DNA of 64,000 nt from Sabellastarte sp. h YS-2021 (Eukaryota; Annelida; Polychaeta; Sabellida; Sabellidae): assembly GCA_964017235.1 (NCBI GenBank), contig OZ024930.1:152954221-153018220 (forward strand). The letters are read 5' to 3'. A program made the position numbers and the translations under genes. Below the pieces are notes generated by a model. That model was not told the DNA's origin and searched no databases. It saw nothing but the letters and a program-made list of their open reading frames with translations. Of the stretch, positions 1 to 11,749 are shown piece after piece. Each line of letters begins with the position of its first letter. The stretch's first letter is position 1.

Positions 1-280
1 ACCAATAATAAGCGAGTTATAAGCACTTTTAAGTTTGGCTATCATTTGACCTTGAAGGAGGGGCCCAAGGTCAAATCTGATAACATCAGAAGATTTCCAG
101 CCCATGATTTCCTATAGGTTGGTTTCATGTTGCAAACCTCTAGGACCAATAATGAGCGAGTTACCAGCACTTTTAAGTTTGGCTATCTTCATTTGACCTT
201 GAAGGAGGGGTCCAAGGTCAAATCTGACCACTTCAGAAGATTCCTAGCCCATGATTTCCTGTAGGTTGGTTTCACACTTT
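1..280. repeat. Tandem repeat, about 144-bp unit, two copies
   Basis: Two diverged copies begin at 1 and 145. Each carries words such as AGCACTTTTAAGTTTGGCTA and TTTGACCTTGAAGGAGGGG. The reverse complement of the same unit occurs at about 56040-56310, so this is a dispersed tandem repeat family with copies at both ends of the window. No coding potential is seen. Confidence 0.85.
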
Positions 281-3182
281 CATATCAATACAATTTTTAC
301 AGAATGAAAATGGACAAGATATTCAAAGACAAATTAGCATATAAAAATTGTGTACTTTAGATACATTTTTCAGTGTAAATGTTTCACGGTTGCAAATACA
401 ATTGACAAAAGTTCCCATAAAATGTCAGAAAGATAAGTAAAAACAAAGTACTTATTTATTTCAGAGCTGTGTTTTGATTAAGGAAATCTATTTAGAATTA
501 TTTTCCTTTTTACAGAACTGAAATATATTAATTATTATATTACATATTTTTGCTGTCCAAAATGAACTTTATTTACTGAAAACGTCATCCTTATGTCACA
601 GAATGATGTAGTTGCAAAAGGTCAGTACAAGCAAAAAATTTAAAATAAAATAGTTGGAATGTCATAATAAAAACCCATATCTTACTTATGGTCACTCATA
701 TAAAATCAAAGGGTTTTTTTACAAGTAACACATGGAAATAACAGCCTTCAAAATCATACTATATCTTAGAAAAGAAAATGAAAAAAAAAATGTCCACAAA
801 ATATTGATACACACATTTAAGATACAATGACATACACACCATGTTTGCAATAATTTTGACAGTAATGTAATGAATGAAAATTTTCTTATTGTTACAAGTA
901 ATGTTTATTTAATTTTTAATAAATGATAACAGATTTTCAGATGTTATATAAAAATTAATACACAAATGTCTTTATGATAGTCAGTTCTAATATTATTCCA
1001 CTGTTCAACAACTCACTGTTACATTAAAATATCGCCTCACATAAAACAAGTCTAAAAATAATCTATCTCTCTTATATTCAATTTCTCATTCTATTCTCTA
1101 CTTCTCTTCCTATTCTCTCTCCTTTTTTTGAAACTAGTTTACCTCTCGTAAAGCAACTTATACCCAGAACTGATGACCATTTTAACATCTGGTGACACTA
1201 GTTGATGCATGTTTAAAACAGATCAATGTCATGTCTTAATTATTTATAACCACAATAAACCATTATTGGATATGACATCTTAACAGGGTGGTCAATGCTT
1301 GCCTAAGTGGGACACAAAGTCCCCTGCTCACAGTGAGACATCAAATGTACTCCTGTCAGAAATTATGGTGAGCTAGCTAACAGCTAGCATTAATTAGACT
1401 CCACAGAGTGTACATTTACAACACCTATAAATTATAAGTCACACTGACCACATGTCACCAACATTATTCTGAAGGTTTATAGAAACAAATAATTACGTCA
1501 CAAAGAATCACATGCCTTTATATCAAAGGTAAAAAGTTCATATTTTAATCCTTAGTAACCTACTTTAATAATTCACATTTAAACAACCTATAGACATTTG
1601 TATGTAGTTAAATTACTTATAAATTTCCGGTCCTGACAGTACTATAAATTGATCAGTTTAAGATCAGTACAGTACCCTTGCTTTGCCGGTTACCGTATCG
1701 ACATGCAGTTTAGCAAGAAGTGGGTTGAGGAAGGTGAAACACGTCATGCAGTACAGTAGACGTTGTTACCTAAAATACAGTAGAACCGAGGTAGCCACAC
1801 CTAGTCATTGAGTGGCAGGAAATTTCTCAATGCAACCAGCGTGTAATACCCCTACCTTACTATCTACATGTATACATACCAGTTGTCAAAGCTCTGAAAG
1901 AACTATTATACAAAAGTTTACAAAGTTGAAGATTTTGACAACTTACATTTCCGTGTGTACCTTGAAAATGACGTCATTAGAATCTGTGTTCTAGTCTTCC
2001 TCTGTAAAACGTAATCCTATTGGTTGTATTTCTAGCAGACACATTAATGGGAGGGGTTTAGTAGCAGCTAGTGTTATACATAACTGTTGTTAGAAACAAT
2101 TAAAAGGCCAGCTAGCCCCGAATTGGATTTCATCATATAGTCTTTCAGAGGACTAATCTCTTTTAAGGCATCTATGGTTATGGTGTGGCTTCCATTATTG
2201 AAGGGACAAATTAAAGGGAAGTTTTATTCAACCCTAATTTTATAGATCTAAATTTTATTGGTGATCTTTGGAAAAGAAATACATACATTGTTAAAATACA
2301 TTGTTAAAAACTACAGTGAAATTCAGTTCTTGAACAAGAAATATATCTTAATCTTATTACCTTCTTTGTTATTCCTTATACATAATGCATCATAATTTGA
2401 TAAATATTTGGATATTTAAAAATTTATGAACTTGTCTATTTACATAACAATATATTTTAAACAAAACATAAATATTACTTTTGTACAAGTTTTTAATCAC
2501 ATATCACATGCAAATGCTTTTGAAATTATAAAGTGATGTTAAATAGTTATCCCAGTGCTGAATTGTAAACAAGTATCAAACTTTAAATATGACAAAGCCA
2601 TTTAAAGTTTGAAATGACTGTTAATATGAAGAGTAGACCGATTAATCTGTCTCTCAGCCAATTTTTAAAAGATGGATCGGATGTATTGGCGAGAGACAGA
2701 TGGCATAAGTATGCAAAAAACATAAATGTCCTGAAGGGCAACAAATGGCACATATCCTGACATTAAACATGTACTAGGCTACCACCTTGAGTATCAAGGA
2801 TGTGCCCCGCATTAAAAGAAATAAACCTTTTGCATAGTTAATGGATATATTTACCAAAATTTATTTCACTTACAAAATTTCATCATTGTTTATACAAACA
2901 GGAAGTGCAGAAAAAGTGTCTCTATTACTGCAAACAAAGAAAATTGTCTTCTTGCATCTAAATGCTTTATACTGTTACTACATTTAAGTGGATATTTTAA
3001 AGTTTAAAGTGACAGTAATTTTCAAATATTGAAGTTTTTTGTGAAGCGAGGAACTCTGTCCCAAAATGCCATCCATCAGTGTTAAAAAGGCATATTTTGG
3101 GACAGAAAACTCAGTCTATATGAAGAGATATATAGCAGATAACACCTAACTATTTAAGATATAAAGTCTTCATGATGATTTT
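281..3182. other. AT-rich gene-free stretch
   Basis: No supported gene. The frames are short and full of stops. The stretch from 1620 to 2060 is less AT-rich than its surroundings and could be part of a promoter or a non-coding exon, but no ORF, splice or core-promoter pattern supports that. One hairpin lies at 2645-2701. Confidence 0.5.
2645..2701. repeat. Short inverted repeat (hairpin)
   Basis: The arm at 2645-2661 (ATCTGTCTCTC-A-GCCAA) pairs with 2686-2701 (TTGGCGAGAGACAGAT), with a single bulged A and a 24-nt loop. It could be a very short MITE or a transcribed hairpin. Nothing nearby decides between these. Confidence 0.6.
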
Positions 3183-3323
3183 AGTAAATACGCTTATTTA
3201 CTGGACCAAAAAACCAGTAAATACGTGTATTTACTGAAATTTTCAGGGAATACGCGTATTTACTGACCAAATCAGTAAATACGCATATTTACTGAAAATT
3301 TCAGTAAATACGTGTATTTACTG
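3183..3323. repeat. Tandem array of five 22-bp palindromes
   Basis: Five near-perfect palindromes of the form CAGTAAATACGYGTATTTACTG lie at about 3183-3202, 3215-3236, 3244-3265, 3273-3294 and 3302-3323, spaced about 29-32 bp apart by short non-palindromic linkers. The centres vary (CGCTTA, CGTGTA, CGCGTA, CGCATA) while the arms are kept. Confidence 0.85.
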
Positions 3324-3464
3324 ATTTCGCATATTTAGTGTAACATATATAAATCAAGAATATTGAGAGTTTTTGTTACAGTGTTATAATTAGAAGCATG
3401 ACAAATAATTTCATCAGTTTTCTAATAGAAAAACGTTTTAATGCATGATCTGGCTTTATAGAAT

Positions 3465-5507
3465 AGAAACATTTATATAGCGCAAAATTGATGCAACATC
3501 CTCTAATGCGCTTGAAATCAAAAAGGGAAAGTCGAGGGACGTTCGAGGTCATGATCCAAGGTTAGTGCCCGCCAGGGAGATGTACTATGGTGGAGGATAT
3601 GCTAATCTAAACAAGTAGGTCTTTAGCTGGCTACGGAAACCTGTTATTGTTTGTTGTGATCGTACTGATTGTGGGAGTCTGTTCCATTCTATGGGGGAAG
3701 CCACTACAAAACCTCTCCTACCGATGGCCTTTTTGTGAGAGGCTGAGGAAAGAGAAAGACGATTTCCACGTGTTAGACAACTGGTTTTGATCAAGGATGA
3801 TAGGTATATGGGTTGAGAGAAATTTATAGCCTTGAAAGTAATTAGATTATACTTAAACAATATACGGTAAGTGATAGGAAGCCAGTGTAGTTTTTGAAGA
3901 AAAGGAGTGACATGGCTAGTTCTATCAAGTCTAAAAACAATTCTACAAAGGGCATTTTGTATCTTTTGGAGTTTAGCAACATTGTACTTACTGATGCCAT
4001 AAAGTAGGGAATTGCAGTAGTCAAGTCGACTACTGATCATTGAGTTTGCAAGCAAGGCTGCAGTTTCCACACTGAGGAATTTACGAATACGTCTTAGGTC
4101 CTTAAGGTGGTAGTAGCAGGCTCGACACATATTAGTTATGTGGTTGGAAAAGGTGTTTCCAGAGTCAAAAATTACACCCAGGTTCTTGACTGTATCAGTA
4201 GGGGAAATAGAATTTCCGAGAAGTTGAGTAGGGAATTTATTTATGAGGGACTCTCTGGCTTGTCTATCACCTATTATAATAAATTCAGTTTTCTCGGGAT
4301 TGAGTTTCAATTTCACGCCAGCCATCCAGTTTTGGATACATGTGAGACACTCTGTAAGCTCAGCGAAACCGGAATCAAAATTCCTATTGTCCAATGCTAG
4401 ATATATTTGGGTGTCATCAGCATATAGATGGTGGGTGACATTGAAATTGGAAATGATATTACTGAGAGGGGTTGTGTAAAGGGTAAAAAGGAGGGGGCCC
4501 AGGACAGAACCCTGAGGCACACCATACGGAAGTGAGAACACATCTGAAAAGCTATTTCCTAATTTAACCTTCTGTTTCCGGTTTGAGAGATAGGATCTGA
4601 TCCACCTCAACACAGTGCCATCAACCCCAAACCAATCTCTTAGGGAATTAAAAAGAATGTCATGGTCGATAGTGTCGAATGCCGCTGAGAGGTCTAGCAG
4701 TGTGAGTGCAACAGCCTTACCAGAGTCCAACGAAGCAGCAATGTCATTCTGGATTTTCAACAGCGCTGTTTCTGTGGAATGGAGTCTCCTGTAAGCGGAC
4801 TGGTTGACATTGGAGAGCCCCTCGCTATCGATATAATTATTTAACTGTTTGGCAACTACTTTTTCGATCAGTTTGGATAAGAAACTAAGGTTGGATACCG
4901 GTCTATAGTTTTTTAGGAGATTTCTGTCTAGGTTTGGTTTCTTGAGAAGAGGGGTGACATATGCTGTTTTGAAACAGTTTGGGAAACTCCCTTCTTTGAG
5001 TGAATAGTTTATAATATTTGTGATTGGAGTGACCAAAATGTCCGCACACTCTTTGACTAGTGCGGTAGGGATTGGGTCCAGGTCGGATGATTTGGTGTTG
5101 GATGACCTTAGGATTTTGAGGATGTCATCCTCAGATACAGGCTCAAAAGAGGTCAGGGCACTGCTATTACTCTTCGGTATTGTGAGGGAAACAGGCACTG
5201 ATGACTCTAAAGCAACTCTGATTTTCACAATTTTGTCACTGAAAAAATGACCGAAAGTGTTAGCTAAATCAGTAGGACTAATATGATCGGGTAGGATGAT
5301 AGTTGAGGTTTTGTGCAAGATTTTCTTGAAAGTGTTCCACAGAGCCTTGGGGTTACCATTATTTTCAGCAATGACAGTGGAATAGTGCCTGCGTCTTGAT
5401 TGTTCCAGTAGGAAATTGTAGCGATTGACAGCAGCTCGATATCTTCTCCGGTTGATTGCAGAGTTATTACTGCGCCATACTCGCTCACACTTGCGCTTCA
5501 AGAGATA
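3465..5507 (-). mobile_element. 5'-truncated CR1/L2-type LINE
   Basis: Minus-strand non-LTR retrotransposon. It keeps the C-terminal part of ORF2 (reverse transcriptase and downstream region) and a short 3' UTR. The 3' UTR ends near 3465 in GCGCTATATAAATG followed by short A/T-rich words, as is usual for L2/CR1-type 3' ends. The AP endonuclease and the rest of the 5' part are missing, and the element stops abruptly near 5507 against a 59-bp tandem duplication. Related 3' fragments lie at 13690-14005 and 40971-41040. No clear target-site duplication was found. Confidence 0.85.
3585..5501 (-). CDS. LINE ORF2 fragment: reverse transcriptase (CR1/L2 clade)
   Basis: Open frame of 638 codons without internal stops. 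It encodes a target-primed reverse transcriptase that would copy LINE RNA into genomic DNA. Visible RT motifs are NYRPVSN near residue 199, LSAAFDTIDHDIL near 271-283 (catalytic Asp), PYGVPQGSVLGPLLF at 325-339 and the catalytic YADD at 360-363. The C-terminal tail ending in LKTYLFRLAYPPP is of the CR1/L2 kind. The N-terminal 65 residues are the basic linker that normally follows the endonuclease, which is absent. The frame opens at a TTG, not an ATG, so there is no native start: this is the body of a longer ORF cut by 5' truncation. The intact RT frame suggests a fairly recent insertion, but the copy cannot be autonomous. Confidence 0.88.
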   Translation of the reverse strand: MKRKCERVWRSNNSAINRRRYRAAVNRYNFLLEQSRRRHYSTVIAENNGNPKALWNTFKKILHKTSTIILPDHISPTDLANTFGHFFSDKIVKIRVALESSVPVSLTIPKSNSSALTSFEPVSEDDILKILRSSNTKSSDLDPIPTALVKECADILVTPITNIINYSLKEGSFPNCFKTAYVTPLLKKPNLDRNLLKNYRPVSNLSFLSKLIEKVVAKQLNNYIDSEGLSNVNQSAYRRLHSTETALLKIQNDIAASLDSGKAVALTLLDLSAAFDTIDHDILFNSLRDWFGVDGTVLRWIRSYLSNRKQKVKLGNSFSDVFSLPYGVPQGSVLGPLLFTLYTTPLSNIISNFNVTHHLYADDTQIYLALDNRNFDSGFAELTECLTCIQNWMAGVKLKLNPEKTEFIIIGDRQARESLINKFPTQLLGNSISPTDTVKNLGVIFDSGNTFSNHITNMCRACYYHLKDLRRIRKFLSVETAALLANSMISSRLDYCNSLLYGISKYNVAKLQKIQNALCRIVFRLDRTSHVTPFLQKLHWLPITYRILFKYNLITFKAINFSQPIYLSSLIKTSCLTRGNRLSLSSASHKKAIGRRGFVVASPIEWNRLPQSVRSQQTITGFRSQLKTYLFRLAYPPP

Positions 5508-5624
5508 AAAATTCCCAATTTGTTATAATATATGCAACTGTTACGTATGCAGTACCTATATTTTCCAAAATTCCCAATTTGTTATAATATATGCAACTGT
5601 TACGTATGCAGTACCTATATTTTC
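5508..5624. repeat. 59-bp perfect tandem duplication
   Basis: Two copies (5508-5566 and 5567-5625) of a unit beginning AAAATTCCCAATTTGTTATA, identical over about 58 bp. The first copy touches the truncated 5' end of the LINE, so it may have arisen at integration. Confidence 0.9.
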
Positions 5625-5654
5625 TGTAAATAATGGAAATTTGAAAAATGTTTT

Positions 5655-5866
5655 CCTGGGCCTGTATTCACAAAGATTATTATTGTTAGAATATTTCTTA
5701 GAATTGTCATTTTTCTAAGAAAAATTCTAAGATCGAATAAGAATTTTCCTATTCACAAAGATTCTTATTCTTAGAAGCATACTTATACTCTTTGAATTCT
5801 TCTAAGAATGGTTTTATTCTTAGAATTTTTCTAAGAATAAGAAATTGCTTTGCACAAAACTCTTAT
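5655..5866. mobile_element. MITE-like remnant rich in TTCTTAGAA words
   Basis: Starts with GGGCCTGTATTCACAAAGAT, repeats CTATTCACAAAGATTCTTA at about 5750, and is full of self-complementary words (TTCTTAGAA, TTTTTCTAAGAA). The layout suggests a MITE with subterminal repeats whose right end has been lost against the next element. Confidence 0.45.
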
Positions 5867-7111
5867 AAAGGGTGACTTTTATAAGTCCAAGCTTATCAAA
5901 TAACTAGTGGTTTTCTGTGTCATGTGTCCTTTTATATCTATTCAAAAAATACTTTTGGTGACATATATCCTTCATTTGATGCATTTTATTTTAGGATAAG
6001 TGATGTTTTGAAATGGAAAACCTTGTTACCACACATAAAGTTTCCTAAGACTTCTTTAGTGAGGTGTTCTGTATAATCCCAGATAGTATTCTGCCGTTGG
6101 ACCGATAACCACTGTGGTTATTTGATAAGCTTGGACTTAGCTAAGTCACCCATTGTGAAATCCATTTAATATTGGCTGTTGGTCGCATGGTCGGCAGATT
6201 TTCCCAATGTTGGCCCAACGTTGGCTATTGGTCACATAGTCAGAAGATTTTGCCACCGTCGGGACAACGTTGGCCCAACGGTGGCTTGCCAACCACTACT
6301 CAGGTTAGATATCTATATTTTGCCAATGGTGGATTTTTATTCAAGATGGTGGTGAGCAATAATAGAGGTTTTTGGGAAACTTTGTAAAAAATTATTTATT
6401 ATGGTATGTCTAAAAACCATATTTCAGTGAGCCCACAAATTTTAACTTACTATTTAACAATTTTAGACATAATAATATTCTCATTATAAATTAACACTAA
6501 AAAAGTTGTTTGTGAACATTGTAATTTTATCAAGGGATTATGGAGTATCACCGTATGACACTGTTCCACCATTGTTAATATTTGGTCATGTGACCTATCA
6601 GGGATTCCCTTAACTAAGATCCTCCCACAATCTGTCAAACACTTGCCTTCTATTAAACAATGGCCACATAACACCATGCTGCATTCTGATTGGCTAATGC
6701 TATACATTGAGTTATACCGGTGGCTTGCTGACGTTGGGCCAACATCGCCTCCGCCGGCCAAAAAGCCTTGGGCCAACGTCAGACTAACGGATGTGTTGAT
6801 TTTGGGCCAACATTGGCCCAACGTCAGAATGTTATCTGGGAATATACTTAATTTACAGCCATTTCATTTTTTGAATTGGAGAAAAGTTTATGGCGGCCAT
6901 ATTTAATTCCTCTTTACAAAATTTAAGCCCACTACTTACCAGACTTAAAGTTAAATCCACTGACTTAGCAATTTCATAGACTTAGCGGCTTTGTGAAATC
7001 CGCTACGTCTAAGACCATTAGCTTCCCATTCTGTTTCAAGACAAAATTTAAGACCAAAGTGTAAAATTTAAGTCTAAGTCTGGGCTTAAATCCCTTTGTG
7101 AAATCTGCCCC
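5867..7111 (-). mobile_element. MITE copy interrupted by a second MITE
   Basis: Outside 6078-6840 this is an inverted, diverged copy of the MITE at 7366-7856. Shared words include AAGTCCAAGCTTATCAAATAA at the left and CCCTTTGTGAAATCTGCCCC at the right end. The left terminal repeat is eroded. The middle is split by the element at 6078-6840. Confidence 0.75.
6078..6840. mobile_element. Nested MITE with CCCAGATA termini
   Basis: The terminal inverted repeats are CCCAGATAGTATTCTGCCGT at 6078 and the complement of CGTCAGAATGTTATCTGGG ending at 6840. It splits the surrounding MITE, with AAT on both sides as a possible 3-bp target duplication. Inside are several TTGGGCCAACGTTGGCCC-like words. At 6105-6170 it also contains a terminal piece of the outer MITE family in opposite orientation, so it is chimeric or was itself invaded. 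Confidence 0.75.
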
Positions 7112-7365
7112 TGTACTCCAAAAATAGCTATATGGGCTGGTATTCAGAAAAGGTTCAGCCATAGATTAATGAAGACATTGTGGTATTTTGACATGATGAC
7201 AAATGAAAATGCTTTTATTCAAAACTCTTTAATTTTATTAGGTCTTATCAGCTTGGTTTCAGTGCAGAGACTGATCTTTCTTTTGTTCACAGTCTCTGAT
7301 GTCATTACATTAATATTCAGCATGTGCTAAACAGTACATGTGATGATTCGATGAATACAAATACA

Positions 7366-7856
7366 GGGGCCGATTTCACAAAGGGACTTAAGTCCAGATT
7401 TAGACTTAATTTAAGACTTTGGTCTTAAATTTTGACAACAGAATGTTAAGTCTGTGGTCTTAGACTTAGCGGATTTCACAAAGCAGCTAAGTCCATGAAA
7501 TTGCTAAGTCAATGGTCTTAACTTTAAGTCTGGGAGGTAGTGGGCTTAAATTTTGTAAAGAGGACTTAAATATGGCTGCCATAAACTTTTCTCCACTTCA
7601 GAATTTGAAATGGCTGTAAATAAAGTATAATTATACAGAATACCTTACTGAAGTAGTCTTTGGGAAGTTTATATGATGTAACAAGGTTTTCTATTTCAAA
7701 ACTGCACTTATCCTTAGAAAAAAATGCATCAAATGAAGGATATAAAATATCATATGACACAGAAAACCACTGTCAGTGGTTATTTGATAAGCTTGGACTT
7801 AGGTAAGTCACCTTTGTGAAATCCATTTAAGGCCGTCCTTTTGTGAAATCAGCCCC
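7366..7856 (+). mobile_element. MITE with GGGGCYGATTTCACAAA terminal repeats
   Basis: A 491-bp element starting GGGGCCGATTTCACAAAGG and ending TTTTGTGAAATCAGCCCC. Subterminal copies of GGATTTCACAAAG and many TTAAGTC/GACTTAA words allow extensive self-pairing. It has no coding capacity. An inverted copy lies at 5867-7111. Confidence 0.8.
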
Positions 7857-8019
7857 AGATCTAATATGTACCAGTACAGATTTGTTACTTTTGAGGACAT
7901 TATGAAATAATATTATGAACACATGAACACTCGGAGAGACCAAACCTTTGCCAATGTATGTCATTATATTGCTTGATTATGCATGCAATGATAATAAAGC
8001 TTTAAAAAATTTCTGTATC

Positions 8020-8195
8020 CAGATTATTTGGATCACCACCAAAATCGCATTGCCTGTTAGTTCTCTGTGCCAATGTCAACATTTCCTGAAAATTTCTTCA
8101 AAATCTGACAAATTTTTTTCAAGATATTTTGCAAACAAACATACATGCAAACAAACATGCCAGCAATTACATAACCTCTTGGTGGAGGTAATTAG
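8020..8195 (-). repeat. Interspersed repeat, family shared with 16600 and 37605
   Basis: Read on the minus strand, it begins near TACCTCCACCAAGAGGTTAT and contains GAAATTTTCAGGAAATGTTG and TTTTGGTGGTGATCC. The same words occur in the same order at 16600-16920 and 37605-37770. No protein is encoded. It could be the untranslated end of a retroelement. Confidence 0.65.
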
Positions 8196-11100
8196 TTCAG
8201 GTATACAGCTCTTGAATCTGTACAAAATTTACTATAAGCTAATTTTTGCCTCATATCTTTCTATCCCTTTTGTGAATGTGGTCCCTGATATATTATTTGT
8301 CACCTTGTAAACTTACATACATATTGTTAAAAAGCAAAACACTGTGTTTGCAAGGGAAATTTCAACAAACATTTTTGAGCTTTATTATTCTACTGTAAAC
8401 AAAATTTGTTTTTCAGGTACCCTCTGTGGAAAATCATTTTTCTTCTGTTAAGTGTGCTGTGAGATCTACATTGGAAATCTTATGTGTAGCTTTTCCGCAT
8501 TGGAAACTCTGATTGTCTTTGGAGTTATTTACATTTAATGTTTCATTAAACATTTGTGTATAGACTCACAAATAAGACATATATTCACTATATAAATACA
8601 CAAGAAAACTACCAACAATATACAATTACATTGGGAAGTGACAGAGTCAGTTATGATTGTGGTACCTTAATATTTCTTGGGATTAACCCTGTAATATGTG
8701 AAATGATATATTTTCCTCTGACTGAAGAAGAAAAGGATCAAAATTTTTATAGCTTTCTATCAAAATTACTTTATATTCTTGACAGCAAACTGTTGATTTT
8801 ATGAACATGATCAACAAGACTAATAGCGTTTATTCACACTAAATATAAACTCTTGAAATCTGGTTCTGACCCAATAGCCCTCAGGCTGCATGGATTATTG
8901 TATGACAAAATCTCTTTTCTCAGTATATATTCAACATAAGTATGTATTAACTTATGTGTATACATTGAAACACAACCAGCACATACATATCAAAGTAGAA
9001 ACAGTAATTATTCACCACAAGTTTATATTTTCCTTGTCAAAAATCTTTTTTTGTTTTTATCCACAGATCAATATTATTTTACATCATATATGGCAAAGTA
9101 AAACTTAAATTATGATAAAAATATGTCTTTAAGGCTGACTTTGAAAGCCATTCAGGAATTGTGTGAATGTTTCTTGATCCTTGATCCTGATCTTATTTAC
9201 TGGGGGATTAAATAGCAGGCTCTATAATATTTCATATTTTGGAATGGAATGACTGCTTAATTTAATAATCATTGTGCAAAGATAAATCTCATGTATTTTC
9301 TCCCTGGTATTAAATTGTTTCCCCTATCAATTTATCAGATATATGTGAAAATGCCCTGCATTCAGGATTATAACTGTCATATATTTCTCCAACAGTGATT
9401 TATGAATAGTGAATACAACTATTGTAGCATTATATAAACATATTCATTTTTCATCACATTTTTCTTTTGTAATGTATGTTAATGGTATGACATATTGATA
9501 TCCATAACTGAATTGATAAATTGTGTCATAATTGTGCTTTCAAAAGACTAAGTAACTTTTTTACAAAAGTTTAATAAGTGCAAATGTTTATTTGACAGAA
9601 AGCTATATTATTTTAATGAAAACACTTGTCATTTGTTAAGATGGATTAAACTTGGTAATAAATTATGGTAAGTTAAGAATTTTCTTCAGTATTCTTTTTG
9701 CCATTAAATTTGCATGCATGAATTAAACTGTCATATTTTTTTATTTCCGCCGTAACTTGCCTTTTATGTTTTGCCATGTATTAAAGCGTGTTGTTATAAG
9801 TATATGTACCCATAAATTTTTAAAATTAGATGTAAATTAATACAAAGTTAACATGTTAATGAAGACAAATATGAACAAAATCACATATATAATATGACTG
9901 TAATACACACTGGAGGAAGTTATGCACACCTCAAGAAATTTTTTTTTTTTTTTTTTTTTTGTAAAATCAAAAAAAAAGAAAAATTATATTTTCACATTCT
10001 TATTCAGATTGCCCCCCCAAATTTAACCTTCCCCACTATATATACATCTGCTGAATATTTTTTTCACAGTTCTGTGTAATGTTACTACCAAACAGAAAAG
10101 CACTGGATAACACCTACCCACCTTGCTGACCTTAATTATTGCACACAGTAACTTCATTTAGCTAAACAATCTGATAATTAATTTGACAACTTTCTAAATT
10201 CACCCATTGGAGCTAAACTTGAAGGAAAAATTCTATTTGGTTCTTAGAATTCCATTTAAAGTCAATATCATGGCACCAAAAGTGTTGTATCACTGAAATT
10301 TACCCTATTATTTAATACACCTCACAGAGAAGAAATATATATTGACTATTAGCCTGTTTGAGACTTCACTCAAGAGGGTTTTTGCTATACCACACAGTTT
10401 ATTTATGTTTTGATGAAATTTCAAGGCCAGTTCATGGAACAACTATTACTGATATTATTTTTATCAAGCACCTGAATGAATTGTGATGATGTGACCTTGT
10501 CACGTTTACATCATATTTTTGAAGGTATGACTATTGCTACATAATAATATAAGGCCAAATCCATTCTTTCAAAAGTTATTACCAAGTTTTATTCCAAAAG
10601 ATCCATATATTTTCTTGTATAATGTGTAAGGACAATTGATTGTAGACTCGCTATTTAATGTGCTTTGCTTATTCAGTGACCATCCTTATTTATATACATG
10701 TAACTACTTTGGATTGAGCACCAGGAATCCTCATCATTTTTGGCTTATGCTTGGTACTATACAAGCACAAACTTTTTTGTCATAAGAAGAGTTCTTCATA
10801 GATCTATTAACATTGATTAATAAATCTGTTTATACTCTTAGTGCTCAAAGTCCTGTTTTATATTAATTAATCCCAAGCTTCACTTTGGCTTTTGGAGACA
10901 CTGTTGTAGGAGTCACACTTTGCCCGCGATAGGCCAACAGTATACATGTTGGAGTAACAGCTCTCATGTTATTGAATATTACAATTGCTTAATCACACAT
11001 TTTTCATAAATTGATGAGGATTTCTTTATCACAGTTTTTTTATTTCAAAATTGAAATTATTACAGAAAGAAGTCGTTATATAATAATATTCTTTTATATA

Positions 11101-11749
11101 AGTGAAATACACAGGACCATTGTGAAGGATATACTTTTAAACTTTTGGGATGATTTGCTGAAATATTCTGCAATGTCTTCAAAAATAAGAAGAGTCAGCA
11201 CTGGATGTGTATCAAGGAGGGTAATAATTAGAGCTGAACCTGATTACAAATTTTCAGTGAAACTTGGAATTCTAAGTATAAATGCCTAAGTACGCAACAA
11301 CTCTTTCATAGAATATGGTAACAAACAAAATGATTTTGCTTGAAGTTAGTTATTTGTTGCTTAGTATATTTAAATTGTGTGATAGTTCTGTCATTCCAAA
11401 TCTCTATTAGGCATTTCTTTTTTATCTCTCTGGATGTTTCCACATCACTGATTACAAAGTCTAATTTTTTACCCCTTAATTGTTTTTTTGGCAGTGTTTC
11501 AATACACCCAACCATGGCTTTAAATTACCCGTCCTGGTTATCCTTCTGCATAGCAAAAAAATCTGTTAACATTAACAGTTACAAATTAAATAATAAACAA
11601 CTATCCAAAGAGTTATATACTTAAATATTATAGCAAATTTAGTTCCAAAATCTTTGTCTTTTTGTTCTGAGAATACCAACAAACAAATCATCCATATCAA
11701 CTGGGAAATAAGAAAGTTGAGACACAAAAAATGTTGAAGTAAGGCATTT
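8196..11749. other. AT-rich gene-free stretch
   Basis: Nothing supported here. There is a poly-T run near 9940-9960. The small ORFs are AT-rich and lack recognizable domains or matching splice sites. It presumably lies upstream of, or within, an undetected 5' intron of the LRRC74-like gene. Confidence 0.5.

Noticed and set aside
1812-1994. 60-codon ORF in the less AT-rich patch near 1.8 kb as a possible first exon
   Set aside because: No matching donor, no domain and no phase link to exon 1 could be shown.
6450-6821. 123-codon minus-strand ORF inside the nested MITE
   Set aside because: No domain. The frame follows MITE repeat words and shows no start or splice support.
9661-9672. ATG directly followed by a GTAAGT donor, considered as a one-codon start exon for exon 1
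   Set aside because: The phase would fit, but such a motif is expected by chance in AT-rich DNA and nothing else supports it.
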